Source: Serratia sp. FDAARGOS_506 (GTDB lineage: Bacteria; Pseudomonadota; Gammaproteobacteria; Enterobacterales; Enterobacteriaceae). Taken from it: 64,000 bases of DNA. How positions within the stretch are numbered: position 1 is the stretch's first letter; every line of letters begins with the position of its first letter. Below, piece by piece: positions 55,921 to 64,000 of this stretch. The notes under the pieces are model-generated. The model had not been told where the DNA came from. It saw nothing but the letters and a program-made list of their open reading frames with translations, and ran no database searches. The stretch is taken from positions 4,092,001 through 4,156,000 of the forward strand of contig NZ_CP033831.1 in NCBI RefSeq assembly GCF_003812745.1. Reading direction: 5' to 3'. The position numbers and the translations under genes are program-made.

Positions 55921-56505
55921 TTACTCCAGGGAATGAATCGCCTCTTTATAATGCTTGCGACAGACGGAGACATAGCTCTCGTTACCGCCAATCACCACCT
56001 GCTCCCCGGCGTGCATCGCTTTGCCATTCTCATCCAACCGCAACACCATATTGGCTTTGCGCCCGCAGTGGCAGATGGTTTTCAATTCCACCAGCTTATC
56101 GGCCCAGGCCAGCAAATATTGGCTGCCGACAAACAGCTCACCGAGAAAATCGGTACGCAAGCCGTAACACAATACGGGAATGTCCAGTTGATCCACCACA
56201 TCGCACAATTGCTCAACCTGCGCTTTGGTCAGGAACTGACTTTCATCCAACAACACACAATGTACCGGCTGCTGTTGATGCTCTTGCTGAATCATGGTGT
56301 ACAGCATTGAGTCGTTGTTATAGAGCTGGGCCTGCGAAGATAAACCGATGCGTGAGCTGACTTTGCCTACACCATAGCGGTGATCGATCTCCGCGGTGAA
56401 CACCAGCGTGCGCATCCCACGCTCTTGATAGTTATATGAAGACTGTAGCAGCGCGGTGGACTTGCCGGCATTCATCGCAGAGTAATAAAAATAAAGTTGA
56501 GCCAT
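55921..56505 (-). CDS. tdk: Thymidine kinase
   Basis: The type II thymidine kinase phosphorylates thymidine in the salvage pathway. The 194-residue protein has the P-loop SAMNAGKST, the DRGQ-like region [18 protein letters not shown], the Walker-[11 protein letters not shown] with the catalytic glutamate, and zinc cysteines in TICHCGRKA and SVCRKH. It starts at the family position ([12 protein letters not shown]) and lies between adhE and hns as in E. coli. Confidence 0.96.
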   Translation of the reverse strand: MAQLYFYYSAMNAGKSTALLQSSYNYQERGMRTLVFTAEIDHRYGVGKVSSRIGLSSQAQLYNNDSMLYTMIQQEHQQQPVHCVLLDESQFLTKAQVEQLCDVVDQLDIPVLCYGLRTDFLGELFVGSQYLLAWADKLVELKTICHCGRKANMVLRLDENGKAMHAGEQVVIGGNESYVSVCRKHYKEAIHSLE

Positions 56506-57208
56506 GGCCCCGCCACTCCGATGGTATAAGAAATATTCAAATGTTGATTAGGGCGGTAAGTGTACCATAACCCGCCTCCCGGCTCAGCCCAAAGCGAACG
56601 AATATTGCGTTCGCCGTAATAATGCGCTTTCAAGCGAAACATATCGTTCTGTCGGTATGTTCTTTTTACGTCTATTTACAGGATAATGTATGCCTGTCAT
56701 CACTATTAATTCCTGCTAATGGTTAAGCCCGGTCATTTGCCCATTAATGCCGAGTCGCCCTTTCCTCGTCACAGGCACTGCTGCCACGATGGAGCCCTTG
56801 TGTATTATAGGTGAAGGCCAACTCAGGGCATTTAATCACCTTTGCCGACACCACGACGTTTCCTGACGCAATCTTTACCTATATACCCCTATTGTTTACA
56901 ATGTCTGCCTCGCCATGGCGTGATTAAGCCCACAGAACCCATTGTAATATTGATATAAATTACGGCGATAACTTATCGATGAAAGCCTTACGACACGCGC
57001 CTTTTAAAGCATGTCTGTTGAAATTTTGACTTAAGCACGGTGAGGGTAATAGTTAACGGGCCTTCCTATTATTAGTCGGACTGATCCGATTAAAGGTTTT
57101 TTTAAAGGTAAATTTGAGTATTCAAGTCAATTTGGCTATTGCAGAAAAGAAAAGAGCACTCTATTATTATCGAGACGCCCCCCACCAATATAATTTGAGA
57201 CTAGGACA
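56506..57208. other. Divergent tdk-hns upstream region
   Basis: The 703-bp AT-rich stretch carries no supported gene. A 7-bp stem-loop GCGAACG/CGTTCGC lies at 56594-56614, near tdk. The last 120 bp before hns (from about 57085) are strongly AT-rich and should contain the hns promoter, a known target of H-NS autorepression in E. coli. I see no further defined site. Confidence 0.4.
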
Positions 57209-57616
57209 ATGAGCGAAGCATTAAAGATTTTGAACAACATCCGCACTCTGCGCGCCCAGGCAAGAGAATGCACACTGGAAACGCTGGAAGAAATGCTCGA
57301 GAAACTGGAAGTTGTTGTGAACGAACGTCGCGAAGAAGACAGCCAGGCTCAAGCAGAAATCGAAGAACGCACTCGTAAACTGCAGCAATACCGCGAAATG
57401 CTGATTGCTGACGGTATCGACCCAAATGAACTGCTGCAAACTATGGCTGCCAACAAGGCTGCCGGTAAAGCAAAACGTGCAGCACGTCCTGCTAAATACC
57501 AATATAAAGACGAAAACGGCGAACTGAAAACCTGGACCGGCCAAGGCCGTACTCCTGCGGTGATTAAGAAAGCTATCGAAGAGCAAGGTAAATCTCTGGA
57601 CGATTTCCTGCTGTAA
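57209..57616 (+). CDS. hns: Nucleoid-associated silencer H-NS
   Basis: H-NS binds curved AT-rich DNA, silences acquired genes and constrains supercoils. The 135-residue protein has the N-terminal oligomerising coiled coil ([20 protein letters not shown]...), a second dimerisation helix, a flexible linker and the C-terminal DNA-binding domain with the hook motif [13 protein letters not shown] (Q-G-R). GGA precedes the ATG closely. Confidence 0.97.
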   Translation: MSEALKILNNIRTLRAQARECTLETLEEMLEKLEVVVNERREEDSQAQAEIEERTRKLQQYREMLIADGIDPNELLQTMAANKAAGKAKRAARPAKYQYKDENGELKTWTGQGRTPAVIKKAIEEQGKSLDDFLL

Positions 57617-57636
57617 TAGCGATTCAATCCGTATCT

Positions 57637-57668
57637 GAAAGGCTCTCTGCGGGGGGCCTTTTCATTTT
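57637..57668 (+). terminator. hns terminator
   Basis: AAAGGC pairs with GCCTTT across a GC-rich loop, followed by TTCATTTT, about 20 nt after the hns stop codon. Confidence 0.65.
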
Positions 57669-57755
57669 AAAGCTTTCAGACCTGACACAGCCATTCTCCT
57701 CGCCTTTTAGTAAATATCCTAATTCACTTTTCCTTCCGTGTATGGGATTCCAGTG

Positions 57756-57780
57756 AAAAAAAAGGGACCCTGGGGCCCCT
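57756..57780 (-). terminator. Terminator of the galU-ugd-epimerase operon
   Basis: On the minus strand an AGGGGCC/GGTCCCT stem is followed by TTTTTTTT, 24 nt beyond the epimerase stop codon. Confidence 0.75.
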
Positions 57781-57803
57781 GTATCGCATTAAATCACGTT
57801 CAA

Positions 57804-58814
57804 TTATTGAACCTGATAGAATGCCTTATACCAGTCAACAAAGCGCTTCACGCCCTCTTCAACGCTGGTTTCCGGTTTAAAACCAATGTCACGATAAAGC
57901 TCTTCCGTATCCGCACTGGTATCCATCACATCACCTGGTTGCATCGGCAGCATATTCTTACGGGCCGTCACTCCCAATGCCTGCTCCAGCGCACGGATAT
58001 ATTCCATCAGCTTAACGGGGGTGTTATTGCCGATATTATAAACATGATACGGTGCAGAACTGGTCGCCGGCGATCCCTGCTCAACGGTCCATGATGGGTC
58101 CGCCTGCGGAATAACCGCCTGCAAGCGCACGATTGCTTCGGCGATATCATCGATGTAAGTAAAATCGCGGTGCATTTCACCGTGGTTATATACGTCGATG
58201 CTCTCCCCCGCCAATATGGCTTTGGTAAATTTGAATAACGCCATATCCGGACGCCCCCAAGGACCATAAACGGTAAAGAACCGCAGCCCGGTCGTCGGGA
58301 GACCGTATAAATGGGAGTAGCTGTGTGACATCAGCTCATTGGCTTTTTTCGTTGCCGCATACAGTGACACTGGGTGGTCGACAGAATCTTCAGTGGCAAA
58401 CGGCAGCTTGCGATTCAGGCCATATACCGAACTGGAAGAAGCATAAAGCAAATGCTCAACTTTATTATGACGGCAGCCTTCCAGAACGTTTAAATGGCCG
58501 ATCAGGTTAGCGTCCGCATAAGCCAACGGATTGACCAGCGAATAACGTACGCCGGCTTGAGCCCCCAAATGAATGACTCGCTGAAACTGATGCTCGGCAA
58601 ACAATGCCGCCATACCTTCACGATCGGCCAAATCCAGCTTGATAAAGCGGAATCCTGGCTTATCCGCCAGCCTGTCTAGACGGGCCATTTTCAGGCCCAC
58701 GTCATAATAGTCATTCAGGTTATCAATGCCGACAACCTGATGACCGGCGGTCAACAAACGCTCTGCAACGTGATAACCAATAAACCCTGCGGCGCCTGTA
58801 ACCAGGAATTTCAT
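57804..58814 (-). CDS. UDP-glucuronate 4-epimerase (SDR family)
   Basis: The 336-residue extended SDR has the NAD loop TGAAGFIGYHVAERLL, the DNLNDYYDVGLKMARL segment typical of UDP-glucuronate 4-epimerases, the active-site serine region ASSSSVYG and Y-x3-K in YAATKKANE. The end is DIGFKPETSVEEGVKRFVDW. It should make UDP-galacturonate from the product of the preceding gene, ugd. The start at 58814 (MKFLVTGAAG) has AAGGAG 5 nt upstream; a GTG two codons earlier is less likely. It ends the operon. Confidence 0.9.
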   Translation of the reverse strand: MKFLVTGAAGFIGYHVAERLLTAGHQVVGIDNLNDYYDVGLKMARLDRLADKPGFRFIKLDLADREGMAALFAEHQFQRVIHLGAQAGVRYSLVNPLAYADANLIGHLNVLEGCRHNKVEHLLYASSSSVYGLNRKLPFATEDSVDHPVSLYAATKKANELMSHSYSHLYGLPTTGLRFFTVYGPWGRPDMALFKFTKAILAGESIDVYNHGEMHRDFTYIDDIAEAIVRLQAVIPQADPSWTVEQGSPATSSAPYHVYNIGNNTPVKLMEYIRALEQALGVTARKNMLPMQPGDVMDTSADTEELYRDIGFKPETSVEEGVKRFVDWYKAFYQVQ

Positions 58815-58823
58815 GCTCACTCC

Positions 58824-60167
58824 TTAAATAACCGGCTTAATCGAAGCACCGCGGCCAATCGCGTAGTAGGTAAAGCCGCGATTTTCCAAACGCTCCGGAT
58901 CGTACAGGTTACGTCCATCAAAGATCACCGGCTGCTTCAGTGCACTTTTGATCACATCGAAGTCCGGTGCACGGAAGTTCTGCCATTCGGTGCAGATCAC
59001 CAAAGCATCGGCGCCGTGCAACGCAGCTTCCTTGGTTCCCATCAGCTTCAAATCGTCACGCTGACCATAGATGCGCTGAACTTCGTTCATTGCTTCCGGA
59101 TCGTAAGCTTGAACAGTGGCGCCGGCAGCCCAGAGCTGCTCCATCAGCACGCGGCTGGACGCTTCACGCATGTCATCGGTATTCGGCTTGAACGCCAGGC
59201 CCCACAGCGCAAAGGTTTTCCCCTTCAGATCGCTGCCAAAGTAGTCGTTGATAAAGCTGTTCAGCTTGTCTTTCTGTTTGTAGTTGACCTGCTCTACCGC
59301 CTGCAGCAGTTTCGGTTGGTAACCGATCTGCTCCGCAGTACGGATCAGCGCCTGCACATCTTTCGGGAAGCAAGAACCGCCATAGCCGCAGCCAGGATAG
59401 ATGAAGTGATAACCGATGCGGGAATCGGAACCGATGCCCTGGCGCACTTTCTCAATGTCAGCGCCCAACATTTCCGCCAGGTTGGACATTTCGTTCATAA
59501 AGCTGATTTTAGTCGCCAGCATGCAGTTGGCGGCATATTTGGTCAGCTCTGCGCTGCGGATATCCATCATGATCATGCGATCGTGATTGCGGTTAAACGG
59601 CTCGTACAGCTCGCGAATAGGTTCGATCACATCTTTATTATCGGTACCGATCACGATGCGCTCAGGGCGCATGCAGTCTGCTACTGCCGCACCTTCCTTC
59701 AGGAATTCCGGGTTGGATACCACGTCAAACTGCACGTTGCTGCCGCGCTTAGCCAGCGTTTCAGCCATCACCTGACGCACCTTGTCCGCCGTGCCGACCG
59801 GCACGGTAGACTTGTCGATCACCACTTTACGATCGGTCATGTGCTCGGCGATGGTGCGCGCAACCGCAGTGACATATTTCAGATCAGCGGAACCGTCTTC
59901 ATCCGGCGGCGTACCGACGGCGATGAACTGGATATTCCCGTGCGCCACACCTGCCTTGGCATCGGTAGTGAAATGCAGACGGCCTGCTTCGTAGTTTTGC
60001 TGCACCAGCGGCGTCAGACCCGGTTCAAAAATCGGGATATTTCCTTTTTTCAGGTTTTCGACTTTTCGCTCATCGACGTCAATGCACATAACGTCGTGGC
60101 CAACTTCAGCCAGCACGGCGGCCTGTACCAGACCCACATAACCAATACCAAAAACTGTTACTTTCAT
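58824..60167 (-). CDS. ugd: UDP-glucose 6-dehydrogenase
   Basis: Ugd oxidises UDP-glucose twice to UDP-glucuronate, precursor of capsule and LPS sugars and of aminoarabinose. The 447-residue protein has the N-terminal Rossmann motif [20 protein letters not shown], the catalytic cysteine in [14 protein letters not shown], and the UDP-binding C-terminal domain from [19 protein letters not shown]. It follows galU by 43 nt and precedes the epimerase by 9 nt. Confidence 0.96.
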   Translation of the reverse strand: MKVTVFGIGYVGLVQAAVLAEVGHDVMCIDVDERKVENLKKGNIPIFEPGLTPLVQQNYEAGRLHFTTDAKAGVAHGNIQFIAVGTPPDEDGSADLKYVTAVARTIAEHMTDRKVVIDKSTVPVGTADKVRQVMAETLAKRGSNVQFDVVSNPEFLKEGAAVADCMRPERIVIGTDNKDVIEPIRELYEPFNRNHDRMIMMDIRSAELTKYAANCMLATKISFMNEMSNLAEMLGADIEKVRQGIGSDSRIGYHFIYPGCGYGGSCFPKDVQALIRTAEQIGYQPKLLQAVEQVNYKQKDKLNSFINDYFGSDLKGKTFALWGLAFKPNTDDMREASSRVLMEQLWAAGATVQAYDPEAMNEVQRIYGQRDDLKLMGTKEAALHGADALVICTEWQNFRAPDFDVIKSALKQPVIFDGRNLYDPERLENRGFTYYAIGRGASIKPVI

Positions 60168-60210
60168 GTGAAAATCCTAGTTTTTCAAATTAAGACGAAA
60201 GATCACTCAA

Positions 60211-61128
60211 TTATTTCTTGTCAGCAGCAACAACCTGTTGCAGCCACTGAGAAAATTCTTTGCCCAGGCTGGCATGGCGCATGCCGTATTCCACAAATGC
60301 CTGCATGTAACCCAGTTTGTTGCCACAATCATGGCTTACGCCTTTCAGGTGATACGCTTCCACCGTTTCCTGTTGCATCAACATTTCGATGCTGTCGGTC
60401 AGCTGAATTTCGTCGCCTGCGCCTGGAGGCGTCTTCGCCAACAGCGGCCAAATATCTGCGGACAGCACGTAACGACCGACAATCGCCAGGTTGGAAGGCG
60501 CTTTATCCGGTGATGGCTTCTCGACCACGCTCACCATCGGTGCGCTTTCGCCCGGTTGCAGCTCGACACCCTGGCAATCGGCTACGCCGTAGTTTCCAAC
60601 ATCTTTATGCGGCACGGGTTCAACCATAATCTGGCTGACACCGGTGGTTTCGAAGCGCTGCAACATTTCGCGCAGGTTATCTTTTTTCGGATCGGCGCTG
60701 TATTCGTCGAGGATCACATCCGGAAGCACCACCGCAACCGGCTCATCGCCCACCATCGGGTAGGCGCACATGATAGCGTGCCCCAGGCCTTTGGCATTCC
60801 CCTGGCGGACTTGCATTACAGTGACGCCTTTCGGGCAGATCGACTGGACTTCATCCAGCAATTGGCGCTTGACGCGTTTTTCCAGCATCGCTTCCAGTTC
60901 GAAACTGGTATCAAAATGGTTTTCGATCGAGTTTTTGGAGGAGTGAGTGACCAGCACAATCTCGTTAATCCCTGCCGCAATGCATTCATTGACGACGTAT
61001 TGGATCAGCGGTTTATCAACCAGCGGCAGCATTTCTTTTGGAATGGCTTTGGTGGCCGGTAACATCCGCGTACCCAAGCCTGCAACCGGGATCACGGCTT
61101 TTCTGACTTTGCGATTTACAGCAGGCAT
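60211..61128 (-). CDS. galU: UTP-glucose-1-phosphate uridylyltransferase
   Basis: GalU makes UDP-glucose. The 305-residue protein has the nucleotidyltransferase loop [20 protein letters not shown], followed by [12 protein letters not shown], and the conserved [11 protein letters not shown] and [12 protein letters not shown]. The start at 61128 ([15 protein letters not shown]) has GAGG upstream; 10 further open codons are not conserved. It is the first gene of the galU-ugd-epimerase unit; in E. coli galU lies alone beside hns. Confidence 0.96.
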   Translation of the reverse strand: MPAVNRKVRKAVIPVAGLGTRMLPATKAIPKEMLPLVDKPLIQYVVNECIAAGINEIVLVTHSSKNSIENHFDTSFELEAMLEKRVKRQLLDEVQSICPKGVTVMQVRQGNAKGLGHAIMCAYPMVGDEPVAVVLPDVILDEYSADPKKDNLREMLQRFETTGVSQIMVEPVPHKDVGNYGVADCQGVELQPGESAPMVSVVEKPSPDKAPSNLAIVGRYVLSADIWPLLAKTPPGAGDEIQLTDSIEMLMQQETVEAYHLKGVSHDCGNKLGYMQAFVEYGMRHASLGKEFSQWLQQVVAADKK

Positions 61129-61341
61129 TATTTCCTCTCTTAAAGCTAAAGCGCTCATTTTATGAGCTTGGGCTCGATATAAAAAAACCTTCGGAGTATA
61201 CCAGCTTATGCGCGCCGAGCATTAGTCAGAACACAAATAGAAAACATTTAGGACTATTACCCGTTCTGATAATCGGGAGAATAAATAGACGGTTTAATTG
61301 CCGATAAGTGAATAGCTTAAGATCTCGCCGCTCGTTGCCTG
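61129..61341 (-). promoter_or_regulatory. galU promoter region
   Basis: The 213-bp gap between rssB and galU is AT-rich at about 61170-61320 and contains no gene. No strong terminator for rssB is visible, so some read-through from rssB into galU is possible. Confidence 0.35.
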
Positions 61342-62355
61342 TTATTCAGCGCTGAGCATCAGTCGCAATCGGCCACCGCTTCCCCATACCTGACACTGCC
61401 AGGCGGTGCAACGTTGACTGATCTGATTCATGTAGGTGGCCCCCAGCGTCCCCAGCGGTACACCGTTGCTCAGCTGAATTTGATTGTCACCGGTATTGAC
61501 GTTGGCATGCAGCCCGGCGGAAACCAGAATCAGGTTTTTATTTTCGGCGTGATAATATCCCAACAACAGAGGGAATTGGCCGTCTAATTTCCCTTGCCGC
61601 AATAATTGATTAACCTGCTTTAACAATGCCGACATTTGCGGCAGGCGATGTTGTTGATTAGCCAGATGGTCTTGCAGCAGTCCATTAAATAATGCGCGCA
61701 ACAGCAACGCCGCCAATACGCCATTATCTCCGGCGCGCGTGACGTCCAGGCAATAGAACGCCAAGTCTTTTTCTGACAAGGCGGCGATATCCAGCACCAG
61801 ACCAGGATTTTCGCCGGTGGTTAACTGCCGATAGTTGATCCGGCAATGCGCAATGGTCTGCTGTACCGGCGGTTGTAATTGTTTAAGCAGCTTGACGGCT
61901 TCGGAAGGATTTTTGCTCAGCGCATCCCAATCCTGAAACAGCTCAACCTCTTCAATCGCCTGGGAGGTGAACATATTGGGGTATAAACACGCCAGCAGCG
62001 CTTCACGCAGGCGATTGAGATCGGTCAGCGGTTTCAGCAGCACATCCTGCACGCCCAACCGCAGCACCTTGGCGATGTCAGCCATCTTGTCGGTGGCCGA
62101 GATCACCAGCACCGGGATCTGCACCCCTTGCAAACGCAGATGTTCAACGAATTCGATACCGCCCATTTCCGGCATCGCGAGGTCACATAGAATCAGATCC
62201 GGTTTGAAGTCATCGACGGCACTCAGCGCCTGTAAACCGTTGGTTGCCTCGCTGGTTTCAGCGCCCAGCGAGGTCAAATAACCGACCAGCACGGTACGAA
62301 AAACCTGTTCGTCCTCAACGATCAAGATGCGCTTGTGAGTGAGTGGTAATGCCAT
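61342..62355 (-). CDS. rssB: Response regulator / sigma-S adaptor RssB
   Basis: RssB delivers RpoS to ClpXP. The 337-residue protein has an N-terminal receiver (IEVEDE-type acidic pair in RILIVEDEQVF, phospho-acceptor D58 in LILCDLAMPEMGG, lysine in DVLLKPLTDL). The C-terminal domain resembles a PP2C phosphatase without catalysis (LVLDIAALSEKDLAFYCLDV). The start at 62355 (MALPLTHKR) has GAGG 8 nt upstream and gives the E. coli length of 337; longer starts are unconserved. It is unrelated to the Serratia swarming two-component pair that is also named RssAB. Confidence 0.93.
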   Translation of the reverse strand: MALPLTHKRILIVEDEQVFRTVLVGYLTSLGAETSEATNGLQALSAVDDFKPDLILCDLAMPEMGGIEFVEHLRLQGVQIPVLVISATDKMADIAKVLRLGVQDVLLKPLTDLNRLREALLACLYPNMFTSQAIEEVELFQDWDALSKNPSEAVKLLKQLQPPVQQTIAHCRINYRQLTTGENPGLVLDIAALSEKDLAFYCLDVTRAGDNGVLAALLLRALFNGLLQDHLANQQHRLPQMSALLKQVNQLLRQGKLDGQFPLLLGYYHAENKNLILVSAGLHANVNTGDNQIQLSNGVPLGTLGATYMNQISQRCTAWQCQVWGSGGRLRLMLSAE

Positions 62356-62458
62356 CAGCCGAGCCTCGTCCCTTTCCATAGTGTAATAGTGGCTCAAAAA
62401 GGTCACTTATGCTCGTCTGAAACAGACCGACCGCGCATTACCAACCGAGAACCGAGAA

Positions 62459-63361
62459 TTATCTATTTTTTATCAACGGCAACAACCGATCCAGTTGTTT
62501 TTCCACCGCCAGTAATCCCGCCTCGATCGCTTCCTCGGCGCGGTGGAAATCCAGCGTCGAGATTTGTGGGCAAAAAGGTTGGATCAACACGTCCGGCGGG
62601 TCGCTCGCCATTCGGTTGCGCTTCAGGCGATTTTCCAGCATTTGAATCGAGGTGCCCATAATCTCCATCGCCGTCGGCGCCGTCGTCGGTTTACGCTGTC
62701 GCATCCTGCCGACGCGCTCTCTCAGACGCCCGCGCCAGGTGTCTGCAGGCGCATCGCCCGGGCTTTCTTCCTCGCCACGTACCGAGAACAGATCTTGCTG
62801 CATCAGGTGGGCGTCGTGCTGCAAATCGACTGCGATGACAATATCGGCCCCCATCGCCCGGCAAAGCGACACCGGCACCGGATTGACTACCGCGCCGTCC
62901 ACCAGCCAATAGCCATCGGCCCACACCGGTGCCAAAAGGCCGGGCATGCTGCAAGACGCGCGCACCGCCTGATGAATATCGCCCTCGGTCAGCCACAGTT
63001 CGCGCCCGGTGCTGAGATTGGTCGTCACGGCGCCGAACTTCAACGCACATTCCGCAATGTCATTGATCTTCAACAACTGTCCGACGGCGTTAAACACCCG
63101 CTCACCGCGCAACAAGCCACCGCGCTGCCAGGAAAAATCCATCAGACGAATCACGTCCCAATAGCTGAACGACCGCACCCACTGCTCCATCGCCGGCAGG
63201 CGATGGCTGGCGAACGCCGCACCCACCAACGCACCGACAGAACAGCCGGCAACGATATCGGCCTCAATTCCCAGTTTCTTTAACGCATTGATCACGCCGA
63301 TATGCGCCCAGCCTTTGGCCGAGCCTGCTCCCAGCGCCAGTCCGATCTTGATTTGCCGCAT
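62459..63361 (-). CDS. rssA: Patatin-like phospholipase RssA
   Basis: The 300-residue patatin-fold protein has the oxyanion loop GAGSAKGWAHIG, the nucleophile S41 in GCSVG and the catalytic aspartate in DGAVVNPVPV. Its substrate is unknown. It is 103 bp upstream of rssB in the same direction, as in E. coli, and probably shares its promoter. A basic stretch (RGRLRERVGRMRQRK) lies near residue 215. Confidence 0.93.
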   Translation of the reverse strand: MRQIKIGLALGAGSAKGWAHIGVINALKKLGIEADIVAGCSVGALVGAAFASHRLPAMEQWVRSFSYWDVIRLMDFSWQRGGLLRGERVFNAVGQLLKINDIAECALKFGAVTTNLSTGRELWLTEGDIHQAVRASCSMPGLLAPVWADGYWLVDGAVVNPVPVSLCRAMGADIVIAVDLQHDAHLMQQDLFSVRGEEESPGDAPADTWRGRLRERVGRMRQRKPTTAPTAMEIMGTSIQMLENRLKRNRMASDPPDVLIQPFCPQISTLDFHRAEEAIEAGLLAVEKQLDRLLPLIKNR

Positions 63362-63479
63362 CGCACCATCCTCTCAGTGAAAGGTGTTCTCCGCTTTCAG
63401 GGTAGATTGTCACTAACGAATATTGTTAGGTAACATATGCGCTAAATTCATTTTCTGCCTCGTCTACTCAGGAGTTATT

Positions 63480-63944
63480 TTGCCCGAATCATGCCCATGC
63501 GGCAGCGGACTGGCGTATAACGCGTGCTGCGCCCCTTTTATCAACGGCAATCAGCCGGCACCGACGCCCGGTCAGCTGATGCGTTCACGCTTCACCGCCT
63601 ACGTTAATCATAACGTCGACTATCTGATCGCCACCTGGCACCCCGACTGCGGCGCCGAAGCGTGGCGCAATGCGATCGTCGACAGCTTTAAAAATACCGA
63701 ATGGCTGGGCCTGACGATCGTGGAAGAGAAAGCCGGTCATGAGCCGGACGAAGGCTTCGTCGAATTCGTCGCCCGTTTTACCGATGGCGAGAGCGGCGAA
63801 CCGCAGGCGATGCATGAGCGCTCGCGCTTCCTTCGTTGCAATCAACGTTGGTATTATATCGACGGCACCAAACCCCAGCCGGGCAGAAATGCAATTTGTC
63901 CCTGTGGCTCAGGGAAAAAATATAAGAAGTGCTGCGGGCGTTAG
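63480..63944 (+). CDS. ychJ: YchJ family protein with two SEC-C zinc motifs
   Basis: The 154-residue protein has a SEC-C type zinc motif at each end (CPCGSGLAYNACC and CPCGSGKKYKKCC) around the YchJ domain (MRSRFTAYV, DYLIATWHPDCGAEAWR, NTEWLGLTIVEE). E. coli YchJ begins MSQLCPCGSA, so the start is placed at TTG 63480 (PESCPCGSG), with AGGAG 5 nt upstream. The frame is open to 63423 but that part is hydrophobic and unconserved. Function is unknown; it follows rssA divergently as in E. coli. Confidence 0.9.
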   Translation: MPESCPCGSGLAYNACCAPFINGNQPAPTPGQLMRSRFTAYVNHNVDYLIATWHPDCGAEAWRNAIVDSFKNTEWLGLTIVEEKAGHEPDEGFVEFVARFTDGESGEPQAMHERSRFLRCNQRWYYIDGTKPQPGRNAICPCGSGKKYKKCCGR

Positions 63945-64000
63945 CCGGCCGGTTCTTCACGTTTACGCCTGCGCAGACAGGCCGTTCAGTATCAGACAGG
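63945..64000. other. Right edge of the window
   Basis: No gene can be supported in the last 56 bp. A minus-strand frame ending at a stop codon at 63963-63965 (LILNGLSAQA) could be the 3' end of a gene that lies beyond the edge, but the stretch is too short to identify and does not match the end of purU, which is next in E. coli. Confidence 0.2.

Noticed and set aside
58740-60629. 629-codon plus-strand frame
   Set aside because: It spans ugd, the gap and galU in antisense, without signals for translation.

Overview
The window is chromosomal DNA of a gamma-proteobacterium of the order Enterobacterales, most probably a Serratia of the S. marcescens group. Gene order follows the E. coli trp-tonB-opp-hns neighbourhood (ribA, acnA, cysB, topA, yciN, sohB, yciK, btuR, rluB, yciO, rnm, trp, ompW, yciCBA, tonB, yciI, yciY, cls, yciU, oppFDCBA, ychE, adhE, tdk, hns, galU, rssBA, ychJ). 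The separate trpG and trpD genes (fused in E. coli) are a known Serratia trait, and coding DNA is GC-rich. No rRNA, tRNA, CRISPR array, intact insertion sequence or complete prophage was seen.

Layout. 1-5.4 kb: a DeoR-type regulator, pgpB, ribA and acnA. 5.4-9.5 kb: an accessory insertion between acnA and cysB with an orphan type VI secretion vgrG, a small membrane protein gene and an 810-bp pair of inverted modules that look like P4-satellite debris. 9.5-18 kb: cysB, topA, yciN, sohB, yciK-btuR, rluB. 18-19.4 kb: a variable slot (yciQ in E. coli) with a DinB-like protein, a hydrolase remnant and an orphan Rap1a/Tai-type immunity protein. 19.4-28 kb: yciO, rnm and the trp operon with operator, leader peptide and attenuator. 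28-35.8 kb: BON lipoprotein, ompW, a cysteine-cluster protein, yciC, a SulP transporter, yciB, yciA, tonB, queH, yciI. 35.8-41.5 kb: a second variable slot (kch in E. coli) with an orphan phage-tailspike-like beta-helix gene behind a near-consensus LexA box, a TetR/MFS efflux pair and a Dps-like ferritin. 41.5-64 kb: yciY, cls, yciU, the opp operon with two tandem oppA genes, ychE, adhE, tdk, hns, a galU-ugd-UDP-glucuronate epimerase operon, rssAB and ychJ.

Genes that work together: trpEGDCBA makes tryptophan from chorismate under repression and attenuation. OppABCDF imports oligopeptides. GalU, Ugd and the epimerase form a UDP-glucose to UDP-glucuronate to UDP-galacturonate line for envelope polysaccharides. 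RssB (sigma-S turnover) and H-NS are global regulators.

The best candidate for something new is the SOS-controlled single-gene tailspike at 36228-38150: a predicted polysaccharide-binding or -degrading beta-helix with no phage, no holin and no signal peptide. The two orphan type VI secretion-related loci and the inverted modules are the next most interesting.
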